Below, in pieces: positions 7,622 through 14,302 of a DNA stretch of 15,059 nucleotides. Each line of letters begins with the position of its first letter. Within the stretch, counting starts at the first letter, position 1. The stretch covers positions 1 through 15,059 of the forward strand of contig DNUI01000053.1 of NCBI GenBank assembly GCA_003508565.1, in the 5' to 3' direction. The notes under the pieces were generated by a model, which ran no database searches, had not been told where the DNA came from, and saw only the letters and a list, made by a program, of their open reading frames with translations. The DNA comes from Syntrophaceae bacterium (lineage in GTDB: Bacteria; Desulfobacterota; Syntrophia; Syntrophales; UBA2185). The position numbers and the translations under genes are program-made.

Positions 7622-8412
7622 AAAATCTTACAAAACAGAAATGATCGATAATTGCCCCTGAAACGGAGAGGAGGGGCATCCCAAGAAAAGAGAGACGATG
7701 CAAACGCAAGGTCTTTTTTTGCAGACCACAAAAATCTAAGGAAGGAGTTTATCATATGAAGCGTACCATGGTTTTTTTAATCGCGATTATCATTTTGGGA
7801 TTCTCTGCAGCAGATGTACAAGCACAAAATCTGACGGGCCGCTGGACCTGCGACGACGGCGGAACGTACTATCTGCACCAGAGGGGCAATGAGCTCTGGT
7901 GGCTCGGTGAAAGCAAGGATAATGGAGCTACATGGACAAATGTCTTCCAGGGGCAGATTGCAGGAAATCAGATCGACGGCAAGTGGGCCGATGTCCCCCA
8001 GGGACGCGTAATGAGCGGCGGCATAATGAAGCTGCAGATCATCAACGCCAACAATCTCAGAGCGATAAATAAGACAGGTGGGTTCGGGGGAAGTAATTGG
8101 ACCCGCCAGGGGAGCACAGTACCCGTCGCGTTCAATCTGAACGGCCTCTGGAAATGCAATGACGGCGGAAAGTACTATGTGCGCCAGATTGGCAATGACG
8201 TCTGGTGGCTCGGGAAGAGCGGAGACAGCGGGGCGTCCTGGACGAATGTGTTCCACGGACAGGTTTCAGGGGCCCAGGTAAACGGCAGCTGGTCCGATGT
8301 CCCCCACGGACGTGTAATGAGCGGAGGCGTGATGGTCATACAAGTCGTGAACGCCAACAATTTCAAAGCGATAAACAGGACAGGGGGATTCGGGGGAAGC
8401 AATTGGACCCGC
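7343..8412 (+). repeat. Three copies of one domain-coding repeat across two genes
   Basis: Copy 1 (about 7316-7606), copy 2 (about 7828-8105) and copy 3 (about 8134-8412). Copies 1 and 2 run at a constant offset of 512 bases from the start codons. 7343-7374 is identical to 7855-7886 (32 bases), and after one mismatch 7376-7398 is identical to 7888-7910 (23 bases). Shine-Dalgarno and spacer are also duplicated. Copies 2 and 3 share their ends best (ATAAAyArGACAGG and following). This indicates recent, possibly ongoing duplication. Confidence 0.85.
7653..7678. other. Stem-loop between the two secreted-protein genes
   Basis: TGCCCCT (7653-7659) pairs perfectly with AGGGGCA (7672-7678) across a 12-base loop. 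There is no T run after it, so it is not a standard terminator; it may stabilise or separate the upstream message. Confidence 0.35.
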
Positions 8413-8415
8413 TAA
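7756..8415 (+). CDS. Secreted protein with two tandem copies of the Trp/Gly-rich domain
   Basis: 219 residues. AAGGAG lies 8-9 bases before ATG. Signal peptide residues 1-23 end in VQA, with cleavage before QNLTG. Domain 1 covers about 25-117 and domain 2 about 127-219, joined by a short linker (QGSTVPVAF). Each domain has W-x-C-[DN]-DGG-x-YY near the start, WWLG, SWTNVF or TWTNVF, W-[AS]-DVP-[QH]-GR, and ends NKTGGFGGSNWTR or NRTGGFGGSNWTR. One Cys per domain (WTCDDGG, WKCNDGG) could allow pairing between domains. Function is unknown; ligand binding or surface attachment are possible. Likely co-transcribed with the single-domain paralogue 134 bases upstream. Confidence 0.87.
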   Translation: MKRTMVFLIAIIILGFSAADVQAQNLTGRWTCDDGGTYYLHQRGNELWWLGESKDNGATWTNVFQGQIAGNQIDGKWADVPQGRVMSGGIMKLQIINANNLRAINKTGGFGGSNWTRQGSTVPVAFNLNGLWKCNDGGKYYVRQIGNDVWWLGKSGDSGASWTNVFHGQVSGAQVNGSWSDVPHGRVMSGGVMVIQVVNANNFKAINRTGGFGGSNWTR

Positions 8416-8527
8416 CTATGTACAATGGCTTTGCAGATGCAGACAGAGGACACACATGCACATGACATTTTTCGGCATCACTCATCTCTGAAGATAACGT
8501 CTTGTTCATGATACCATTTCTCAGTGT

Positions 8528-8558
8528 GGGGTATGTGCCTAAGGCAGGTGTATACCCC
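8528..8558. other. Nested stem-loop between convergent genes
   Basis: GGGGTAT (8528-8534) pairs with ATACCCC (8552-8558), with GCC-TAA-GGC nested inside. It lies between the ends of the secreted-protein unit (8415) and pncB (8631). A shared transcription end is plausible, but neither side has a T tract. The rest of 8416-8630 shows nothing else. Confidence 0.35.
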
Positions 8559-8630
8559 CTCACTACAACAATTATACCCGCCATGCTCACAGAGAAAAAC
8601 AGAAGAAAACCACAATCGGTGCCTGTGATT

Positions 8631-9959
8631 TTATCGCACGACTTCTTTTCTGAGGCTTGATAACACCGGGGAGATTTTTACGGGATACGGCGGTTTTGTT
8701 TTCAATTCCCGAAAATGAGCAGGCAGGGATTGTAACTGAGACCTGGCATACGATGCGATGTCTTTTAAATCCTGGCGTCTGGTAGTCCTTTGACCACCGC
8801 TCATCACCTTCGTGAGAAGCGGAATGCCCCCTGCTTCATCCCCTTCCACGGTAATGATGTCTCCCACCATTGTCTTGCCTTCAAGCTGCCGGAATACCTG
8901 TTTACGTCCCGGGATGGTGGCTTTCCCCTGGGACTTTTTGAACCGGGGCTGGCCGGCATACTCCATTAGCTTATAGGCACATTCAAGGTACGGCGCATCC
9001 TCCGAGGTGTCCAGCTTTGTACCCACGCCGAATCCGTCAATCGGCGCTTCTTGAGATACCAGATCGTGGATTATGTACTCGTCGAGATTGCCGCTCGCGA
9101 AGATCCGCATATCTTTAAACCCTCCGCGATCAAGGATCTGGCGGACATCCCTTGACAAAGTGAGCAAATCACCGCTATCGAGGCGTACCGCACGAACCTT
9201 GATTCCTCTTTCCTTCAGTCTTATTGCTGCCTCAACTGCCTTTTGTGCCCCCTTGTGGACATCATACGTATCGATAAGAAGGGTCGCATTATTTGGATTT
9301 GCGTAGGCAAAATTGAGAAACGCTTCCACCTCATCCTCATGAGCCTCAACATAGGAATGGGCCATTGTTCCGGAAATCGGTATCCCGAAAAGAGGCTCCG
9401 CCAGAACTGTCGATGTACTTGCAAACCCGGCTATGTATGCGGCGCGAGCTGCCAGGAGACCTGCCTCAGCTCCGTGCGCCCGCCGAAGCCCGAAGTCAAC
9501 CAGAATTGCCCTGTCATTCGCGGCTAAAACGCAGCGGGCAGCTTTGCTGGCGATAAGTATCTCAAAATGCAGGATATTAATCAGGCGGGTCTCAACGAGC
9601 TGCGCCTCCGGTAGAGGGGCAACAACACGGATTATCGGTTCATTTTCAAAAAAAACAGTCCCCTCAGGTATGGCAAATACATCACCGCGAAAGCGAAATT
9701 TTGCAAGATAGTCCAAAAGGTTTTGGGAAAATCTGCCCGTACCGGCGAGATATTTCAGTTCCTCTCCCGAAAATCGCATTCCTTCAAGGAACGTGAGCAG
9801 TGTTTCAAGACCGGCTGCGAGGAGGAACCCACGAGTACCCGGAAGGCTCCGGACATAAAACTCAAAGACTGCCTCTTCGTGCATACCCTTATCCACGTAT
9901 CCCTGCAGCATGGTTAACTGGTAAAGGTCGGTCAAAAGCGGATTGGTTAACAGGTTCAT
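8631..9959 (-). CDS. pncB: Nicotinate phosphoribosyltransferase
   Basis: 442 residues, typical for the bacterial NAPRTase family. It joins nicotinate to PRPP (ATP-stimulated) to form NaMN for NAD salvage. Visible signatures: LLTDLYQLTMLQGY at the N-terminus, LVETRLINILHF, LVDFGLRRAHG (154-163), GTMAHSYVEA with His201 at the site phosphorylated in the family, VRLDSGDL (258-265) and GFGVGTKL. Its ATG overlaps the pncA stop codon as ATGA (9956-9959), which points to translational coupling; only a weak GAGAG precedes the start. It is the second gene of the nicotinamide salvage pair. Confidence 0.95.
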   Translation of the reverse strand: MNLLTNPLLTDLYQLTMLQGYVDKGMHEEAVFEFYVRSLPGTRGFLLAAGLETLLTFLEGMRFSGEELKYLAGTGRFSQNLLDYLAKFRFRGDVFAIPEGTVFFENEPIIRVVAPLPEAQLVETRLINILHFEILIASKAARCVLAANDRAILVDFGLRRAHGAEAGLLAARAAYIAGFASTSTVLAEPLFGIPISGTMAHSYVEAHEDEVEAFLNFAYANPNNATLLIDTYDVHKGAQKAVEAAIRLKERGIKVRAVRLDSGDLLTLSRDVRQILDRGGFKDMRIFASGNLDEYIIHDLVSQEAPIDGFGVGTKLDTSEDAPYLECAYKLMEYAGQPRFKKSQGKATIPGRKQVFRQLEGKTMVGDIITVEGDEAGGIPLLTKVMSGGQRTTRRQDLKDIASYARSQLQSLPAHFRELKTKPPYPVKISPVLSSLRKEVVR

Positions 9960-10579
9960 TTTTTCTCTCGAATCAGATCAGTGGTAATCATTTTTGCCCC
10001 TGCCCGGATCATTTCGTCGAGCGCCTTTTTGCCATCACCGGGATTAACATCCACCGCGCGGATTGCATCGGTTACCACATACACTTCATACCCCTCGCCA
10101 AGGGCATCCTTTACAGAATTGAGGACACAGTAGTCCGTAGCCAGACCTGCAATAAATATCCTCCTGATCCCCGACTTTTTCATAAGAACGCTCTCTGTAT
10201 TGCCGTCTGCGTCACGTCCCTCCCATGTGGAGTACTGCTCACTCTCTTTCTCAGTGCCTTTGGATACAATAATGGATCCTTCTGGAATTTGCAGTTCTGC
10301 GGAAAACTCAGCGCCTGATGTGTTTTGCACGCAATGGGGAGGCCACGGACCTCCCTGATTCTTAAACGAACAGTGGTCGGAGGGATGCCAGTCCCGGGAG
10401 AAAAAAATCGGAAGGTTGGCCTTGTTGAACATCGCTATCACACGATTCAGGGGAGGCAAAATTTTGTCTCCCTCAAGAACACCAAGGGCTCCCCCCGGGA
10501 GAAAATCATTTTGTACATCCGTCACCGACAGGGCGTCACCGCCTTGCAGATATACGGGGTTGCGATTTTGCTGTCCCAT
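9956..10579 (-). CDS. pncA: Nicotinamidase (isochorismatase-like hydrolase)
   Basis: 207 residues from ATG 10579. An in-frame ATG at 10606 would add nine residues, but GGAGAGGA sits properly only before 10579. It hydrolyses nicotinamide to nicotinate and ammonia. The catalytic triad is readable: Asp21 in VTDVQNDF, Lys107 in IIVSKGTE, Cys151 in GLATDYCV. Metal ligands are Asp63 and His65 in SRDWHP and His82 in PPHCVQN. GALGVLEGD and the TDAIRAVDVNPGDG segment also match PncA. The product is the substrate of the overlapping pncB, so the pair converts nicotinamide to NaMN. The pair may be transcribed from within 10580-10774, where I see no promoter good enough to call. Confidence 0.93.
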   Translation of the reverse strand: MGQQNRNPVYLQGGDALSVTDVQNDFLPGGALGVLEGDKILPPLNRVIAMFNKANLPIFFSRDWHPSDHCSFKNQGGPWPPHCVQNTSGAEFSAELQIPEGSIIVSKGTEKESEQYSTWEGRDADGNTESVLMKKSGIRRIFIAGLATDYCVLNSVKDALGEGYEVYVVTDAIRAVDVNPGDGKKALDEMIRAGAKMITTDLIREKK

Positions 10580-10725
10580 GACTTTTTCCTCTCCAAAATA
10601 TCTCATATGGAAAAGGGCTAATCTGACGGTAACATCATTACCAAACCTGCCTCAAAGATGAAAGTGTAATATAGTTACTACAGCATAAAAGAATTCGTAT
10701 ATGAATCCGAAAGCAAGCGCAGACA

Positions 10726-10757
10726 CATTCGATTAGAGAGGAGTAATCGAGCGAATG
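10726..10757. other. Stem-loop downstream of the GDPD gene
   Basis: CATTCG and ATTA (10726-10735) pair with TAAT and CGAATG (10744-10757), leaving a 4-base bulge; alternatively TCGATTA pairs with TAATCGA. It lies 18 bases past the GDPD stop on the minus strand. It may end that transcript, but lacks a T tract. Confidence 0.35.
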
Positions 10758-10774
10758 GGTAACATTAAGAAATC

Positions 10775-11467
10775 TCACCGCGTGCTCACGAGTTCAGGAA
10801 AATCGGTAAATATCCCGTCAACCCCCATGGCAGCCAATCGCGCAATGTCCTCTGATTGATTCACCGTATAGACATACACTTTGAGACCACGCTCATGCGC
10901 GTCTCGCACAAATTCTGCATTCACAAGTTCAACGGGGGGGTGCACAGAATGCGTGGCAAATTGTGCGATGAATTTTTGATAGTGCCGGCGGAACCCACCT
11001 ATAACAATGCCGATCCTTATGCGAGGATTGAGCTTCTTCACTCTTGCCAATTCACGGCGATGAAATGAGGATACGATACACTGGTCGTTGCGCCATCCCT
11101 TTTCATGTACATACTCATTCATGAGAGAAACCGTCAAACCGGCTGTTCCGTGACCTTTAAGTTCGACATTCACTCCTGCTCTGCGATCAATACAATCGAA
11201 GACCTCGCGGAGAAAAGGGATGCGCTGTCCTTTCCCTGCGTCGAGGGATCGTAAATATTCCAATGTGGTATCCATCACTAAGCCGGATCCGTTTGTCGTG
11301 CGATCGAGGCGCTCATCGTGAATGACAATTAATTCTCCCTCCACGGCATACACATCGACCTCAATCCAGTCTGCACCGAGAACAATGGCTTTTTCTATCG
11401 CAGAAAGAGTATTTTCGGGCTCATGACCCGACGCACCACGATGGGCAAAACATAAGATCTTTTTCAT
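10775..11467 (-). CDS. Glycerophosphodiester phosphodiesterase
   Basis: 230 residues from ATG 11467; a TTG four codons upstream is possible, and neither has a good Shine-Dalgarno. The family hydrolyses glycerophosphodiesters to glycerol-3-P and the alcohol. The GDPD signature is complete: AHRGASGHEPENT (8-20, with His9 and Arg10), WIEVDVY with the metal-binding Glu36 and Asp38, IHDERLDRTTNGSG (49-62, catalytic His50), VNVELKG (99-105), and the terminal VYTVN ... GVDGIFTDFPEL. No signal peptide is seen, so it is cytoplasmic, like UgpQ rather than GlpQ. It stands between pncA and the Cys-rich gene on the same strand, with gaps of about 195 and 70 bases, so it is probably a separate unit. Confidence 0.93.
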   Translation of the reverse strand: MKKILCFAHRGASGHEPENTLSAIEKAIVLGADWIEVDVYAVEGELIVIHDERLDRTTNGSGLVMDTTLEYLRSLDAGKGQRIPFLREVFDCIDRRAGVNVELKGHGTAGLTVSLMNEYVHEKGWRNDQCIVSSFHRRELARVKKLNPRIRIGIVIGGFRRHYQKFIAQFATHSVHPPVELVNAEFVRDAHERGLKVYVYTVNQSEDIARLAAMGVDGIFTDFPELVSTR

Positions 11468-11539
11468 ATTAAGGGACAATTTGGCTATGAATAACGGAAA
11501 GGGAATGGATGCTTGAAAACCGACGCGCTGGTCATTCGT

Positions 11540-11782
11540 TCATTGATTAAATACCTCCTTCCTTTCCCTCACTTTTTCTCTCCATGTGTTCAAAGGAGCA
11601 CAGCATCCCCTGCCAATATCCAGAGCGCTTCCGTATAGATCAACTAACTCACAAAGATATCTGTTTCCATTCCATTCTAGTGCAGGGCATTTTCCTTCTT
11701 TGCCATAGAGGAATAAGCCGATTGAGCATCTCGCTGTTATGCAGCAATAGCCGCATCCCACACACGGTTTTAACGTAAACAT
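11540..11782 (-). CDS. Small cysteine-rich protein (putative metal-binding)
   Basis: 80 residues with nine cysteines (7, 10, 13, 14, 19, 32, 44, 60, 61). The N-terminal CVGCGYCC is a CxxCxxCC cluster like those of the YkgJ-type zinc/iron-chelating family, and the later CPAL, CEL and GCCAPLN segments fit a compact metal-binding fold. The C-terminal tail is charged (WREKVRERKEVF). There is no signal peptide or membrane helix. Only GGGG occurs near the start. I do not know its function. The dense, evenly placed cysteines argue for a real gene rather than a chance frame. Confidence 0.7.
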   Translation of the reverse strand: MFTLKPCVGCGYCCITARCSIGLFLYGKEGKCPALEWNGNRYLCELVDLYGSALDIGRGCCAPLNTWREKVRERKEVFNQ

Positions 11783-11797
11783 GTTTTTTCTGCCCCG

Positions 11798-11926
11798 CTA
11801 ATCCCCGGTCATATTTCCTCTGTAACTATCGCGCATTGCACCTGACGACAGATCCAGAACTTTTGCTATTTCATCTTCATAAAAAAACCCCTTCTCTCTT
11901 TTTTTGAGACACGGGGTTATTATCAC
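11798..11926 (-). CDS. Possible 42-residue reading frame or gene remnant with HTH-like segment
   Basis: Minus strand, GTG start (GAGGT 9 bases upstream), TAG 15 bases before the Cys-rich gene. Residues 16-37 (YEDEIAKVLDLSSGAMRDSY) look like the helix-turn-helix pattern of sigma region 4 or MerR-type domains (xxEIAxxLxxSxGxxRxxY). A stop codon (TGA) lies just upstream in frame, so it may be the tail of a decayed regulator. The frame also runs through a terminator-like hairpin, which weakens the case for translation. Confidence 0.3.
   Translation of the reverse strand: MIITPCLKKREKGFFYEDEIAKVLDLSSGAMRDSYRGNMTGD
11881..11918 (-). terminator. Intrinsic terminator or attenuator upstream of the Cys-rich gene
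   Basis: On the minus strand AACCCC (11918-11913) and CTC pair with GAG and GGGGTT (11891-11886), followed by a run of T (A 11881-11887 on plus). The hairpin ends about 98 bases before the Cys-rich gene. Just upstream, TTATCA (11920-11925) and TGATAA (11931-11936) form a second inverted repeat. GGTTAT (11938-11933, minus) can pair with ATAACC (11920-11915), taking part of the terminator arm. That arrangement would allow attenuation (inference). Confidence 0.45.
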
Positions 11927-11938
11927 TCCATGATAACC

Positions 11939-12279
11939 TCACGCAGGGTTGAATTGTTGAGGATTTTTAATTGATGTTTTTTATTAGCAGGATCTGAATA
12001 ATAAATCCACCTTTAAAAGGGAATCGGAGAGGGAAAATTCCGGAAGGGGCTGACACCAAAGTCATATGTAAGCGTGAAGATGAAAGCGTGAAAGGTGAAC
12101 CTTTGATTTAAAATAATTAACAAAGACGGGGTAGTTTTTAAAGTTAGACAAAAATATTTCCGATATATGAATTACAAACTTTTTTGTAAGAGCTTCTGGT
12201 CATCACTAAGACATTATAACGCGAAGCAAGATCGTTTTAGGACTTCAATAGTGTTAAAAACTGTCCAAAATTATTAAAA
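11939..12279. other. AT-rich intergenic stretch with small repeats
   Basis: No gene is seen. AAGCGTGAA occurs twice (12070-12078 and 12084-12092, 14-base period). A TTACAAA/TTTGTAA inverted repeat spans 12172-12189. TATAAC near 12214 might be a -10 box for the following gene, but no good -35 lies 16-18 bases upstream. Confidence 0.4.
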
Positions 12280-13110
12280 ATGATAAAAATACTGCTTAGA
12301 ATAAAACTATTACATTCAGAAACCTTGAACTTAATCCTCTGTATAATAATCGGCATATGCCTTGTACCTTCACTTCTGTGTGCCGATCAGGCAACCCACA
12401 CATACGACAGGCAATCTATCCGGTATCCTTCCATGGATACAGGCCAGGTCTGGGCCAAGATCGGAGGCACTTCATCGACCACTCCCAAAAGGGATACGGG
12501 ACAAACCTGGAAGGAGGCTGGAGACTACTCATCTTCCAATCTTAAAATGGACGCAGGAAAGACCGGGGCAGCACTCGGGGAAAATGCATCACCGGACCTT
12601 ACTAAGGACACAGGGCAGATTCATACGATGAGCGGGGAGAATTCATCTCCAACCCTCATACAGGGTTCTCAAATCAAAAGAAATCAATACGCCCCGGATA
12701 GTGAAATAAAAAAAAGACTGAAGGCAAGACGTCACAAAACACTGCGTTCTCTGGAAAACGGAAACAACCAAAAGGCATCCATACATAAATCATCCCTATT
12801 GGAAATCCGTGACGAAGAAAATCAGAAGACCTCCACAGACAAACCAGTGCACCCGAAAAAAATACCCCCGCCTGAAAGAACCGTATTTGAAACACAAAAA
12901 ACCAATCAGCCTGTGAAAAATTGGCACCATAAGCACGCGCTGTATGATGTGGAATGCGGCCTGAAAATGGCAAGAATTGTTGTTACATATTATTTTGACA
13001 AAAGAGATACACTTCTAAGCTCAAATATATCCCCCGATGCGCAGTGGTACCATATTTATCCCGGATCATTTGAAGAAAAACTCTATGAAGATATATGTCA
13101 TCCCCGGTAA
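12280..13110 (+). CDS. Exported protein: 19-residue repeats plus Adhesin_E-like C-terminus
   Basis: 276 residues. N-terminus: basic start, hydrophobic segment LILCIIIGICLVPSLLC (18-34), read as a signal peptide or anchor; LLC|AD is a poor lipobox. Residues 53-128 hold four tandem 19-residue repeats starting D-[TA]-G-[QK], with a GxxSS core. Residues 129-215 are a basic, Lys/Pro-rich linker. The last 60 residues (YDVECGLKMARIVVTYYFD ... WYHIYPGSFEEKLYEDIC) match the C-terminal half of the surface-adhesin E-like pattern: a Cys strand, an 'r.....yyd' strand, and W.....PGS..E.ly...C, with Cys225 and Cys273 able to pair. Function is unknown; a cell-envelope location is inferred. No Shine-Dalgarno precedes the ATG; a stop lies 42 bases upstream in frame and no other start codon is available. 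Confidence 0.65.
   Translation: MIKILLRIKLLHSETLNLILCIIIGICLVPSLLCADQATHTYDRQSIRYPSMDTGQVWAKIGGTSSTTPKRDTGQTWKEAGDYSSSNLKMDAGKTGAALGENASPDLTKDTGQIHTMSGENSSPTLIQGSQIKRNQYAPDSEIKKRLKARRHKTLRSLENGNNQKASIHKSSLLEIRDEENQKTSTDKPVHPKKIPPPERTVFETQKTNQPVKNWHHKHALYDVECGLKMARIVVTYYFDKRDTLLSSNISPDAQWYHIYPGSFEEKLYEDICHPR
12436..12663 (+). repeat. Four 57-base coding tandem repeats
   Basis: Four units of 57 bases (12436, 12493, 12550, 12607) encode DTGQVWAKIGGTSSTTPKR, DTGQTWKEAGDYSSSNLKM, DAGKTGAALGENASPDLTK and DTGQIHTMSGENSSPTLIQ. The spacing is exact but the units have diverged, so the expansion is old and selection has kept the D-T-G-Q start and the Ser-rich turn. Confidence 0.8.
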
Positions 13111-13206
13111 TTGACTACGTTACTCCCCTGATTGCAACCCACCCTTGAATTTTTAACCTTGTGCCTTGATCCTTCTTGTTGAACCACAATACCATATTGC
13201 AGCACC

Positions 13207-13464
13207 CTATTGTTCCAATAATTCTCTCAACGCCGGCCTCACATAGATATTATTGAGATCAAAAGTCTTCAAGGACTTTGCCAATGTTTGAATTTTTTCA
13301 TTGATTGTTGCGCCGGAATTTATGATGATTACCCATTCTCCTTTAATGCGGCAGAGGCCACCCGCGCTTGACATTTCGTCTTCTATGATTTTTTCGTATC
13401 GTACTTGTATCCCAAGCGTATGCGCCAATCCCTCGAGCTGACTCAATGCCGTATGATCATCCAT
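13207..13464 (-). CDS. Small conserved-looking protein of unknown function
   Basis: 85 residues from ATG 13464, chosen over a GTG at 13518 because AGGAAG lies 5 bases before it. Reads MDDHTALSQLEGLAHTLGIQ, then an 'IRYE/VRYE' strand, SSAGGLCRIKGEWVIIIN (30-47), a helix INEKIQTLAKSLKTFD and YVRPALRELL at the end. The alternation of helix, GG turn and hydrophobic strand with no membrane segment suggests a compact soluble alpha-beta protein. I recall similar LGIxVRYE...GGLCR...RELL proteins in other bacteria but no assigned role. It stands alone between plus-strand genes. Confidence 0.65.
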   Translation of the reverse strand: MDDHTALSQLEGLAHTLGIQVRYEKIIEDEMSSAGGLCRIKGEWVIIINSGATINEKIQTLAKSLKTFDLNNIYVRPALRELLEQ

Positions 13465-13563
13465 AAAGACTTCCTGTGTTTTAGTGGGTACCGTAACTTT
13501 TCTCTCACCATGTATCACATTTTTGGTTAGTATTCCGCCATTATATCCGTTCCTAATTCATTC

Positions 13564-13595
13564 GAATCCTTGAACCCTTGAGTCCTCGAACCCTT
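13564..13595. repeat. 8-base tandem repeat, four units
   Basis: GAATCCTT, GAACCCTT, GAGTCCTC, GAACCCTT in direct succession (consensus GAACCCTT), in the intergenic gap between the 85-residue gene and the thioesterase gene. Looser CCTTGA words also occur at 13141-13183. Possible variable-number repeat. Confidence 0.75.
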
Positions 13596-13645
13596 TGCAA
13601 CTAAAAAGAAGAAGGACAAAATGTTACCGATGTGATTTTTTATAT

Positions 13646-13674
13646 TTGACTTATTGTAAAAATTTCGGTTTATT
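13646..13674 (+). promoter_or_regulatory. Predicted promoter of the thioesterase gene
   Basis: TTGACT (13646-13651), a 17-base spacer and TTTATT (13669-13674). The -35 is strong and the -10 weak (4 of 6). The start site would be about 33 bases before the ATG, leaving room for the GGAGG at 13704-13708. Confidence 0.5.
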
Positions 13675-13714
13675 GCGACAGACGCAGTTAAAAACTTCAT
13701 AATGGAGGTATTTC

Positions 13715-14137
13715 ATGAAAGATTCCTTACAGCCCGGACTGACTGTTGAATTTACATTCAAGGTTCCAGAAAACAAGACCGTACCGTTTCTTTACCCGGA
13801 ATTCGGGGAGGGGCTCGTTATGCCCAAGGTCCTTGCTACAGGATTCCTCCTCGGACTCTATGAATTTTCCTGTATCAAAGCGCTCAACCCCCATCTGGAC
13901 TGGCCCAATGAGCAGACCGTGGGCATCGGCATGAATATGACACATACCGCGGCAACTCCGGAGGGAATGACCATTACCGTAAAGGGAAAGCTGGAAAAAG
14001 TAGAGGGACGGAAATTGACGTTCTCTCTGGAAGCATTTGATGACGCGGAAAAAATATCCCAGGCCACACACGAACGCTTTGTCATAAATGCCGAGAAATT
14101 TAATGCTGCATTAGCCAAGAAAATGGGGAAAAAATAA
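13715..14137 (+). CDS. FlK-like hotdog-fold acyl-CoA thioesterase
   Basis: 140 residues; GGAGG lies 6 bases before ATG. The fold and motifs match the fluoroacetyl-CoA thioesterase (FlK) family: VLATGFLLGLYEFSCIKAL, then TVGIGMNMTHTAATPEGMTI, GRKLTFSLEAFDD and ATHERFVIN. Catalytic positions coincide almost by number: Thr42, Glu50 and His77, against Thr42, Glu50 and His76 in FlK. The family hydrolyses short acyl-CoA esters; only a few members act on fluoroacetyl-CoA, so the substrate here is open. Monocistronic, with its own promoter and a strong terminator. Confidence 0.88.
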   Translation: MKDSLQPGLTVEFTFKVPENKTVPFLYPEFGEGLVMPKVLATGFLLGLYEFSCIKALNPHLDWPNEQTVGIGMNMTHTAATPEGMTITVKGKLEKVEGRKLTFSLEAFDDAEKISQATHERFVINAEKFNAALAKKMGKK

Positions 14138-14173
14138 ATTAGCAGAATAAAAAAAGATGTTCATAAGGGCTTC

Positions 14174-14209
14174 AGGGGTTAGTCGGAAACGGCTGACCCC
14201 TTATTTTTT
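14174..14209 (+). terminator. Strong intrinsic terminator after the thioesterase gene
   Basis: A 12-base-pair stem (14174-14185 with 14190-14201, two G-U pairs) capped by a GAAA tetraloop and followed by TATTTTTT. It starts 36 bases after the stop codon. Confidence 0.92.
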
Positions 14210-14236
14210 GGGCAGCCCGGGGACACACTGATAATG

Positions 14237-14302
14237 TAACATATTAATAATTAACACATTAAATAAAGCTTAATATGATACATACCCCCAAATGTACCCC
14301 CA
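14237..14302. repeat. Cluster of short direct repeats
   Basis: TAACATATTAA (14237-14247) and TAACACATTAA (14252-14262) differ by one base at a 15-base period. TACCCCCA occurs twice (14283-14290 and 14295-14302, 12-base period). On the minus strand the second pair reads TGGGGGTA-CATT-TGGGGGTA, a word like the arm-type sites near integrase attachment regions. No integrase or tRNA is present nearby. Confidence 0.45.

Noticed and set aside
12172..12189. TTACAAA/TTTGTAA inverted repeat as an operator
   Set aside because: AT-rich 7-base palindromes are expected by chance here and no regulator gene is adjacent.
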